Source of the DNA: Dehalococcoidia bacterium
GTDB taxonomy: Bacteria; Chloroflexota; Dehalococcoidia; DSTF01; JALHUB01
Assembly: GCA_030018455.1 (NCBI GenBank)
Contig: JASEFU010000005.1
Span: 107,544 to 171,543 of the forward strand
DNA: 64,000 nucleotides
Direction: 5' to 3'
Shown: piece after piece, positions 8,775-15,032 of the stretch
How the letters are laid out: each line of letters begins with the position of its first letter
How positions within the stretch are numbered: the stretch's first letter is position 1
Program-made: the position numbers and the translations under genes
Notes under the pieces: generated by a model
The model's database searches: none
What the model was told of the DNA's origin: nothing
Seen by the model: the letters and a program-made list of their open reading frames with translations, nothing else

Positions 8775-9698
8775 ATGCTCGCTTCACGCGGCCGTCAGGC
8801 GTTCTTCGCCGACCTCGCCTCGCGCGCGGCCCTCCTCTCCCTGCTGTCCAACGCCGGCCTTATGGTGCTCAAGCTGGTGGTCGCCGTCATTACGGGGAGC
8901 GTTGCCGTGCTCTCGGACGGGATCGACAGCGCGGAGGACATGGTAGCATCCGCCTTTGTGCTGTGGAGCGTGCGCCTTTCGGCGAGGCCGGCCGACGAGG
9001 AGCACCCGTACGGTCATGGGGGGGCGGAGAGCATCGCGGCATCGGCTCAAGCGGTGTTGATCACGGCGGGCGCCGCGTTCATCGCCTATCAAGCGATACG
9101 GCGGCTGATCGTGGGCGAGGTGGAGATAGGAATCGGGCTGGGGCTTGCGGCGATGCTGGTGACCGGAGTGGTCAATTTGGGTGTCGTCTTATACGTGTCT
9201 CAAGCGGCGCGGCGTACGGGCTCGCTCGCCCTCCGCTCCGACGCCCGCCATCTGCTGGCGAACATCGCTCAGGCGCTGGCGGTCGTCCTTGCGCTCGTTC
9301 TCGTCGGGCTGACGGGCAGGAACGAGTTCGACGCGGCGGTGGCGCTGTTGCTGGCGGCGTACCTGCTGTGGACGGCGTGGGGCATATTCGCCGGCGCGTC
9401 GCAGCAGATTATGGACGTGCGTCTCCCGGAAGAAGAGGAGCGGGTTGTGCAGGAGACGCTGGCGCGACACCCGGGCCAGGTGTTCGGCTATCACAAGCTG
9501 CGTAGCCGCCGGCTGGGACGCCACCGCTACGTGGAGCTGCACGTGGTCGTAGACCCGAAGCGAACGCTGGAAGAGGTGCACGCGCTGCTGGACAGCATCG
9601 AGGGGGAGATAAAGTCGGCGCTTGCGGACGCGGAGGTGACTATCCACGCGGAGCCGGACGACGGGCGTCCGCGCCGCCCGCGGTCGGCTGGGCGGTGA
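8775..9698 (+). CDS. cation diffusion facilitator (CDF) metal efflux protein
   Basis: A 307-residue CDF transporter with six membrane segments and a cytoplasmic C-terminal domain, expected to exchange divalent metal for protons. The first metal-site half is present (DSAEDMVAS in TM2) and the HPYGHGGAES loop is clear. In the TM5 site the usual HxxxD is HLLAN here, with Asn in place of the second Asp, which may change metal specificity or activity. It follows the flippase-like gene after three bases and precedes a repeat-rich gap. Confidence 0.86.
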   Translation: MLASRGRQAFFADLASRAALLSLLSNAGLMVLKLVVAVITGSVAVLSDGIDSAEDMVASAFVLWSVRLSARPADEEHPYGHGGAESIAASAQAVLITAGAAFIAYQAIRRLIVGEVEIGIGLGLAAMLVTGVVNLGVVLYVSQAARRTGSLALRSDARHLLANIAQALAVVLALVLVGLTGRNEFDAAVALLLAAYLLWTAWGIFAGASQQIMDVRLPEEEERVVQETLARHPGQVFGYHKLRSRRLGRHRYVELHVVVDPKRTLEEVHALLDSIEGEIKSALADAEVTIHAEPDDGRPRRPRSAGR

Positions 9699-9801
9699 GA
9701 CTTTCCTGTTGACGGATAGAAACGGGTAGGCGGATTGCGCCCGACGCGCGCTCTTCAAGGGAAAACGAGCGTCTGGCTTGTGCGACGTGGGCGCGGTGGG
9801 G

Positions 9802-9873
9802 GCGACGCGAGCGCCGGAGGCGCTCAGGGCTGTCGCCACAGGCGACAGCCCGCCCGCTTCGCGGGCGCGTCGC
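9802..9873 (+). repeat. 72-bp cloverleaf repeat, copy 1
   Basis: Outer stem GCGACGC (9802-9808) pairs with GCGTCGC at the end (9867-9873). Inside are three hairpins: AGCGCC/GGCGCT with loop GGA, GCTGTCGCC/GGCGACAGC with loop ACA, and GCCCGC/GCGGGC with loop TTC. Two more copies of exactly 72 bp lie at 30287-30358 (inverted) and 38824-38895. It is tRNA-sized but has no anticodon or T loop. Confidence 0.85.
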
Positions 9874-9938
9874 CCCGGCATGCTGCCGGGCCCGGTGAGG
9901 CCGCGTACGGGGTTTGTGGTGGCGAAGGAGCGGTGAAA

Positions 9939-9964
9939 GGCGGGTAAGATGCCCGCCCTACTGT
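9939..9964 (-). repeat. REP-like hairpin (RAYT-type), degenerate copy
   Basis: On the minus strand GTAG precedes GGCGGGC-ATCTT-ACCCGCC. This is the same GTAG-plus-hairpin unit that flanks the transposase gene at 42006, with one mismatch in the stem. Confidence 0.7.
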
Positions 9965-10016
9965 ATCCGTTGGCCGCCGAGCCTCAGAGGCTGGGCTGTG
10001 GCAGAGGCGCGTCGAT

Positions 10017-10040
10017 GGCGGGCAGGATGCCCGCCCTATT
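10017..10040 (-). repeat. REP-like hairpin (RAYT-type)
   Basis: Minus-strand ATAG followed by GGCGGGC-ATCCT-GCCCGCC: a perfect 7-bp stem, with the first base of the tetranucleotide changed from G to A compared with copies beside the transposase. Confidence 0.75.
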
Positions 10041-10066
10041 GTCGGGGCCCGTGGGGCTGGCGCCGG

Positions 10067-10411
10067 CTAGTCGCGGTAGCCGTTGCCGCCCGATTCCTCC
10101 TCTTCTTCCTCCTCTTCCTCCTCCTCGAACGGCTCCTCCTCCGAGTACACGCCCGTCTCGTGCCCTGCCCACACCGTCACCACGAAGTCCTCACGATAAG
10201 GGTCGTTGCTCATGACCAGCCGCTCGTCGATCTCGGTGATCAGCGCCTGCACGTCGTCTTCGGACAGCGTGTCGGGGACGCATAGCGTGGCATAGGCGGC
10301 GGTCGGCGTGTAGTGGATATCGACGCGTCCGATCTCGTCGTCGTCCGCTTCGATGACATAGCACTCGGAGTGCGGGGTCCGGCACTCGCGCTCGAAGTTG
10401 TAGTCCGGCAT
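10067..10411 (-). CDS. small acidic hypothetical protein with poly-glutamate tail
   Basis: A 114-residue protein I do not recognise. The body (MPDYNFERE..., with DDDEIGRVDIHYTPT and DIQALITEIDERL-like segments) looks like a compact alpha/beta domain; the tail is an almost unbroken run of glutamates from about residue 92 ending SGGNGYRD. The start is supported by AAGGAGG 6 bases before the ATG; the frame stays open further upstream into proA but shows no protein-like sequence there. It sits 17 bases after the proA stop on the same strand, so it may be the last gene of that unit. Confidence 0.7.
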   Translation of the reverse strand: MPDYNFERECRTPHSECYVIEADDDEIGRVDIHYTPTAAYATLCVPDTLSEDDVQALITEIDERLVMSNDPYREDFVVTVWAGHETGVYSEEEPFEEEEEEEEEEESGGNGYRD

Positions 10412-10428
10412 GTCGTCCTCCTTGCGTC

Positions 10429-11715
10429 CTACAGGGGGCGTGTCTGCCCGTTGCCCAGGATAATCCACTTGTAAGTGGTGAGCTCTTTGAGCGCCATGGG
10501 GCCGCGGGCGTGCATCTTCTGCGTCGAAATCCCTATCTCCGCGCCGAGCCCGAACTGCGCGCCGTCGGTGAACTGCGTGCTCACGTTGTGGTAGACGGCC
10601 GCGGCGTCGACCTCCGACAGGAAGCGGCTCGCCGTCGGCCAGTCCTCGGTGATGATCGCTTCCGAGTGCCCGGAGCCGTACTTCGCGATGTGCTCCATCG
10701 CCTCGTCGACATCGCCGACGACGCGCACGGCGGCGATGAACGTGAGGAACTCCTTGCCGAAGTCCTCGGGCGACGCGGGGACGATCTTCCAGCCGCGGGC
10801 GCCGTTCGCTTTCTGGAGGATGCTGAGCGCCGTCGGGTCGCAGCGCATCTCGACGCCCTTCTCCGACCACTTCTCGGCGATGCGGGGGAGGAAGGTTTCG
10901 GCGACGTCGCGGTGGACGAGCAGCGTTTCGAGGGCGTTGCAGATTGTCGGGCGGCGCGTCTTGGCGTTGTGGACGACGTTCACCGCCATATCGAGGTCGG
11001 CCGCCTTGTCGACGTAGGTGTGGCAGACGCCGGCGGCGGCTGAGACGACGGGCATCGTGGCGTTCTCGCGCACCATGTTCACGAGGCCGGGCCCGCCGCG
11101 GGGGATGAGCAGGTCGATGACGTCGTTCATTTTCAGCATCTCGCGCACCAGCGCGCGGTCAAGCGATTCGACGAGCTGCATGGCGCCTTCGGGCACGCCC
11201 GCCTTCGTCGCCGCCTCCGACGCAATGCGGCCGAGCAGCGCGTTTGAGCGCGCGCACTCCTCGCCGCCGCGCAGCAGCACCGCGTTGCCCGACTTGAGGC
11301 AGAGCGATGCGATATCGATGACGACGTTGGGCCGGCTTTCGAAGATGGCGCCGACGACGCCTATGGGGACGCGCACCTTGCCGATGACGAGCCCGTTGGG
11401 GCGTATAGTAAGGTCGAACTTCTCGCCCACGGGGTCGGGGAGTTTAGCCACGTTGCGGGTATCGTCGGCGATGCCGGCGACGCGCGCGGGGTTGAGGGTC
11501 ATGCGCTCGAGCATCTCGTCAGAGAGACCGTTGCGCTTGCCCTCGTCGTAGTCGGCCTGGTTAGCGGCGAGGATCTCCTTCTCGTTGGCGATGAGCGCGT
11601 CGGCGATAGCGTGGAGCGCCTGGTTCTTGACGTCGGTTGGGAGGGCGGCCATGCGGCGCGCGGTGGCTTTCGCGGCCTCGCCCTTAGTCCTGACCTCAGA
11701 TGCGGTGACGGTCAT
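10429..11715 (-). CDS. proA: glutamate-5-semialdehyde dehydrogenase (gamma-glutamyl phosphate reductase)
   Basis: ProA reduces gamma-glutamyl phosphate to glutamate semialdehyde, the second step of proline synthesis. The 428-residue protein shows VGAIFESRPNV, LRGGEECARSN, PRGGPGLV and the catalytic-cysteine region RRPTICNALETLLVH, then the C-terminal LTTYKWIILG. Start supported by GAGGAG 8 bases upstream. Its partner proB lies 1.1 kb upstream on the same strand, with a GNAT gene and repeats between them, so the usual tight proBA operon is broken here. Confidence 0.96.
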   Translation of the reverse strand: MTVTASEVRTKGEAAKATARRMAALPTDVKNQALHAIADALIANEKEILAANQADYDEGKRNGLSDEMLERMTLNPARVAGIADDTRNVAKLPDPVGEKFDLTIRPNGLVIGKVRVPIGVVGAIFESRPNVVIDIASLCLKSGNAVLLRGGEECARSNALLGRIASEAATKAGVPEGAMQLVESLDRALVREMLKMNDVIDLLIPRGGPGLVNMVRENATMPVVSAAAGVCHTYVDKAADLDMAVNVVHNAKTRRPTICNALETLLVHRDVAETFLPRIAEKWSEKGVEMRCDPTALSILQKANGARGWKIVPASPEDFGKEFLTFIAAVRVVGDVDEAMEHIAKYGSGHSEAIITEDWPTASRFLSEVDAAAVYHNVSTQFTDGAQFGLGAEIGISTQKMHARGPMALKELTTYKWIILGNGQTRPL

Positions 11716-12042
11716 CGTGGTGACTCCTCATTGGGATGATGCCCCCCAAGCATACACCAACCGGCCGACCCTCTTCCACACTCTGAGACGTGGATCACGG
11801 ATCAGCGTCGCCGCGCCGAGGCAAGGCTGCGCGGGCAGGGACCCGCCGGCGAGCAGACGGGTGGCCCTGCCGTGCAGCACGTGACCGAGCGGTACCCGTT
11901 TATCCGTTCCTCCCATCCATTGACGGGAAGCAGGCCTTGTGGGGTAGAGACGCCCGACCCTGCCGGGAGAAAGCGCGCCGAGCGCCATCCGCTTATCAAC
12001 TTCCTAATCCGTTGACAGGTAGCCGGGCTGGCAAGGCAGCGT
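11716..12042. other. repeat-bearing gap between proA and the GNAT gene
   Basis: No gene seen. It holds degenerate copies of the second REP-like family: AGAGAC flanked by GGGGT and GCCCGACC-CTGC at 11941-11963, and two related tracts containing TCCGTT/TGACGGGAAG or CCGTTGACAGG (about 11905-11935 and 12005-12030). These resemble sequence bordering the 91-bp tandem repeat at 45975. Confidence 0.55.
11941..11963 (-). repeat. second-family REP-like hairpin, degenerate
   Basis: Minus strand: GCAG, then GGTCGGGC, loop GTCTCT, then a shortened ACCCC arm. It matches the better copies at 46006-46031 except in the last arm and the first tetranucleotide base. Confidence 0.55.
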
Positions 12043-12561
12043 CTAGTTCTCCTTCTCCAGCACAACGGAGGTTTCGATTTGGCGGGGCGGGATGGACCAG
12101 TAGCGACGCAGCAACTCCCGCCCCTCCTCCTCCCCCAGCAGGCGGAAGCCGTGACGCTCGTAGAAGCGGATCGCCCCCTTGTTCGCCGCCCACGTGCCCA
12201 CGAGCAGCGTCCCCGCCTGTCCGGCAGGCAGGCCCGTCGTCGCCATCGACATCAGGTGGCGCAGCAGCCGCCCGCCGATGCCTTCGCGCTGTCGCCGCGG
12301 CAGCGTGTAGGCGTGCCGGATGAGGGTGACCGGCGCGGGCGCGGCGTCGGGCAGCGGCTGGTAGCCCATCACCGCGACCAGGCCGTCGGCGTCATCCCAG
12401 CCGAAGAACGTCATCGACGCCATCTCGCGCCGCAGCTCGTCGAGGGGCATGTAGGGCTCGTGCCAGCAGTCGTCAGGGATCACGCGTCTGTACGACTGCG
12501 CGGCCTCGTTGATGACGAGGAAGATGCGGTCGGTGTCCGCCGCGGTGCATTCACGGATCAT
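12043..12561 (-). CDS. GNAT-family N-acetyltransferase with an in-frame palindromic insertion
   Basis: A 172-residue acetyl-CoA-dependent N-acetyltransferase; the acceptor is unknown. The acetyl-CoA loop RRQREGIGGRLLRHL is near residue 95 and the C-terminal ANKGAIRFYERHGF is typical of the fold. Between them the segment GLPAGQAGT is encoded by a palindromic element (12212-12230) that also occurs at 12684-12701; it appears to have added about seven residues in frame. The gene lies between proB and proA on the same strand. Confidence 0.88.
   Translation of the reverse strand: MIRECTAADTDRIFLVINEAAQSYRRVIPDDCWHEPYMPLDELRREMASMTFFGWDDADGLVAVMGYQPLPDAAPAPVTLIRHAYTLPRRQREGIGGRLLRHLMSMATTGLPAGQAGTLLVGTWAANKGAIRFYERHGFRLLGEEEGRELLRRYWSIPPRQIETSVVLEKEN
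12212..12230. repeat. small palindromic element inside the GNAT coding sequence
   Basis: CCCGCCTG-TCCGG-CAGGCA, almost identical to CCCGCCTG-CCGA-CAGGCA at 12684-12701. Read on the minus strand it encodes LPAGQAG within the acetyltransferase. Confidence 0.7.
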
Positions 12562-12577
12562 GGGCTTGTTCGCCTGA

Positions 12578-12601
12578 GGCGGGCAAGATGCCCGCCCTAT
12601 G
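12578..12601 (-). repeat. REP-like hairpin (RAYT-type)
   Basis: Minus strand ATAG then GGCGGGC-ATCTT-GCCCGCC, a perfect 7-bp stem. It lies just upstream of the GNAT start. Confidence 0.75.
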
Positions 12602-12638
12602 AGTTGCTGTCCCCGCGCACGGGGGAGTTCAGACCTGT

Positions 12639-12717
12639 CCGCCTGTGGCGGAGGGGTTCTCCCCTCTGCCGGGGGTTTCAGGGCCCGCCTGCCGACAGGC
12701 AGGGTGTCCCCCTGAAA
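12639..12717. repeat. compound palindromic repeat with a nested insertion
   Basis: In order: CCGCC-TGT-GGCGG (12639-12651), GAGGGG-TTCT-CCCCTC (12651-12666), and a broken palindrome TTTCAGGG (12676-12683) ... CCCTGAAA (12710-12717). The break is an 18-base element (12684-12701) that itself forms GCCTG-CCGA-CAGGC. The uninterrupted core AGGGGG-TGT-CCCCCT is seen at 53433-53447. Confidence 0.65.
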
Positions 12718-12808
12718 ATCGCTTCTTATATAACGCCTGTGGGCGGGTGGGTGGGAAGCGCGCGCGGCCGCTTGCGACGGGCGACGCCGCGAGAGGCGCC
12801 ATGCGGCG

Positions 12809-13960
12809 CTAGAGCAAGACCAGGTTGCTCCGGTGCACCACCTCCGACCCGTAATCGTGGCCCAGCGTCTCCGCTATCCGGTCCGACCGCAGCCCGCGTA
12901 TCGCCTCCACTTCATCGCGCGAATAGTTGACGATGCCGCAGGCGATCCGCTTGCCTTCGACGGTGCAGATATCGACCGCTTCCCCGCGCTCGAACGCGCC
13001 GTCGACTGCCTTCACGCCGGCGGGCAGCAGGCTCTTGTTCTGCTGCTGGAGCGCCCTCGCCGCCCCCGCGTCGACGGTTATGCGGCCGCGCACCGCCAGC
13101 CGCGACAGCATCCAGCGCTTGCGGCTCTCCATGCGGTCGACCTGCGACGGGAACAGCGTCCCCAGTTCCTCGCCGCGCGCCAGCCGGGGGAGAACGTCGC
13201 GCTCGCCGCCGCCGACGATGACGACGGTGGCGCCGCCGGCGACCGCGAGCTTCGCCGCCTCGATCTTCGTCGCCATGCCGCCCGTGCCGCGCGAGTCGGG
13301 CGAGGCGCCCCCCGCCAGCCGCTCGATCTCCTCGTCGATACGGTCGACGCGGGCAATGAGCCGCGCCTGGCGGTCGAGACGGGGGTCAGCCGTGTACAGG
13401 CCGCCGGTGTCGGTGAGCATGACGAGCAAATCGGCGTCGACGAGGTTGGCGACCAGCGCCGAAAGGTTGTCGTTGTCGCCGATGCGCGCCCCCTCGATCT
13501 CTTCCACCGCGACCACGTCGTTCTCGTTCACGATGGGCACTGCGCGGAGCTCGAGGAGCGCGAGCAGCGTGTTGCGGGCGTTGAGGTAGCCGACCCTGTC
13601 CGAGAGGTCGCGGCGGCTCAGAAGCGCTTGGGCGATGGTAATGCCGTGCCACGAGAAGAGCTCGTCGTAGCACTGCATGAGGTGGCTCTGGCCGACGGCG
13701 GCGAGCACCTGTCGCGAGAGACCGTCACGCCGGTCGGGCGGGCAGTCGATCTGGTGGCGGCCGGCGGCAATCGCGCCCGACGTGACGAGGATGACCTCGG
13801 CGCCGGCCTGGTGCAGGCGCGCCACCTGCCCGACGAGCGCCGACATCACCTCAAGGTCAAGGCGGTCGGTACCGGCGGTAAGCAGGTTCGTCCCGAACTT
13901 GGCGACGATGCGCCGGTAGCGAAGGCTGTCCGCGTCGCTCTTGCGCTTTGTCACGTCCAT
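12809..13960 (-). CDS. proB: glutamate 5-kinase with PUA domain
   Basis: ProB phosphorylates glutamate to start proline synthesis and is normally feedback-inhibited by proline. The 383-residue protein has an amino-acid-kinase domain (VAKFGTNLLTAG near the start, VTSGAIAAGR, PIVNENDVVAVEE, GDNDNLSALVANLVDADLLVMLTDTGGLY) and a C-terminal PUA domain from about residue 285 (KGRITVDAGAARAL-type start, ending SEVVHRSNLVLL). ATG preceded by GGGGA. Separated from proA by the GNAT gene and repeats. Confidence 0.95.
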   Translation of the reverse strand: MDVTKRKSDADSLRYRRIVAKFGTNLLTAGTDRLDLEVMSALVGQVARLHQAGAEVILVTSGAIAAGRHQIDCPPDRRDGLSRQVLAAVGQSHLMQCYDELFSWHGITIAQALLSRRDLSDRVGYLNARNTLLALLELRAVPIVNENDVVAVEEIEGARIGDNDNLSALVANLVDADLLVMLTDTGGLYTADPRLDRQARLIARVDRIDEEIERLAGGASPDSRGTGGMATKIEAAKLAVAGGATVVIVGGGERDVLPRLARGEELGTLFPSQVDRMESRKRWMLSRLAVRGRITVDAGAARALQQQNKSLLPAGVKAVDGAFERGEAVDICTVEGKRIACGIVNYSRDEVEAIRGLRSDRIAETLGHDYGSEVVHRSNLVLL

Positions 13961-14247
13961 TCCCCGATCACTTAAGCATGCGACAGAATTATAGCTTCTT
14001 GAGATACGCTCTCACAAGGAAAGCGGTGAGGGGCCCCTCCACTACGGGACGGAACAGCTCTTGTAGGAGTTAACTTTTTTCAGGAGAAGGCGTTATAAGA
14101 AATGAGACTGCACGGCCGAGACCACACCGGGGAGGTTGAAACCCAGTCGAAAGGAGGAGCGGCGCCGTCTCTGTGAAATCGTGACTGCCCGACGGAACAA
14201 AGATAGCAGAGGAAAGACCAGTTCCAAGCGCCGGAAAGGAGGCACAC

Positions 14248-14967
14248 ATGAGGAAGCTATTCGTCGGACTGCTGGCCATAGTGGGGTTGCTCGCGGCGGG
14301 CTGCATCATCCAATTCGCCACCCTCTACAAAGATGACGCCGGCAGGACCCACTTCGTCGGCCTCGCCAGCAACCTGACCAACGCCGACGTGGTCGACGCC
14401 GTGGTCGAAGTCAGGTTCTACGACAGCTCGAATAACCTGCTCGACACCAGGTTCGTCAACCCCTGCACGCGAACGCTGCAGGACCACCAGTCGTCGCCCG
14501 TGGAGTCGATTCTCCCTCCGGGCGTGACGGCCAGCCGCACGGAGAACATCGTCCATCCCCTTACCTTCGGCACGAAGCTGGCGCCGGACATGGACGTATC
14601 GGATGTGAAGCTGCAAGTTGACGGCGACACCACCCACCTTACGGGTAAGGTCGAGAACGACGACAGCAAGACGTTCTACGCCGTGCAGGTGTGCGCTGCC
14701 TTCTACGACGACGACGGGGATGTGGTGCGGGTCGGGCGCGTCTTCCTCGACCCGGCGAAGCTCTCGCGCGGCGCCACTGGCACGTTCGACATCGCTATTG
14801 AGGACATGCCGAGCGACGTGGAAGAGTACCAGCTCTGGGTGGATGCGACGGTGCGCAACCCGACGGACGTGACCGCTCCCGTTGTGGTAGGCCCCAAGAA
14901 CCTACCGGGAGCGGAGGCCACGGCAACGCCTACCGCCACGCCCGAACCGACGGCGACGCCCGGGTAG
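14248..14967 (+). CDS. lipoprotein with FxLYD-like repeats
   Basis: A 239-residue exported lipoprotein: signal peptide with lipobox LLAAGC at about residues 15-20, then two similar beta-rich segments (VGLASNLTNADVVDAVVEVRFYD and LTGKVENDDSKTFYAVQVCAAFYD) resembling the FxLYD domain, and a Thr/Pro tail (ATPTATPEPTATPG) common in Chloroflexota surface proteins. ATG is preceded by AAAGGAGG. Function unknown. The 287-base gap upstream carries no other gene that I can support. Confidence 0.82.
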   Translation: MRKLFVGLLAIVGLLAAGCIIQFATLYKDDAGRTHFVGLASNLTNADVVDAVVEVRFYDSSNNLLDTRFVNPCTRTLQDHQSSPVESILPPGVTASRTENIVHPLTFGTKLAPDMDVSDVKLQVDGDTTHLTGKVENDDSKTFYAVQVCAAFYDDDGDVVRVGRVFLDPAKLSRGATGTFDIAIEDMPSDVEEYQLWVDATVRNPTDVTAPVVVGPKNLPGAEATATPTATPEPTATPG

Positions 14968-14993
14968 AGAACGACCAGGACAGCCGAGACTCG

Positions 14994-15019
14994 GAGGGGC
15001 AGGCTAGATACTGCCCCTC
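14994..15019 (+). terminator. rho-independent terminator of the FxLYD lipoprotein gene
   Basis: GAGGGGCAG (14994-15002) pairs perfectly with CTGCCCCTC (15011-15019) and is followed by a pyrimidine run TCCTCTTCTTC. Confidence 0.75.
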
Positions 15020-15032
15020 TCCTCTTCTTCGA

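Larger units (their letters stand above)
9699..10066. other. repeat-rich intergenic region after the CDF gene
   Basis: No convincing gene. It holds one 72-bp cloverleaf repeat (9802-9873), a CCCGGCATGCTGCCGGG hairpin just after it, and two REP-like hairpins (9939-9964 and 10017-10040). The two flanking genes converge here, which is where REP elements usually sit. Confidence 0.7.

Noticed and set aside
9802..9873. Cloverleaf repeat as a tRNA gene
   Set aside because: It is 72 bp with a 7-bp outer stem, but arm loops are three bases and there is no anticodon loop, T loop or CCA end.
14102..14176. 24-codon frame in the leader of the FxLYD lipoprotein gene
   Set aside because: No ribosome-binding site and no sign of a leader peptide with regulatory codons.
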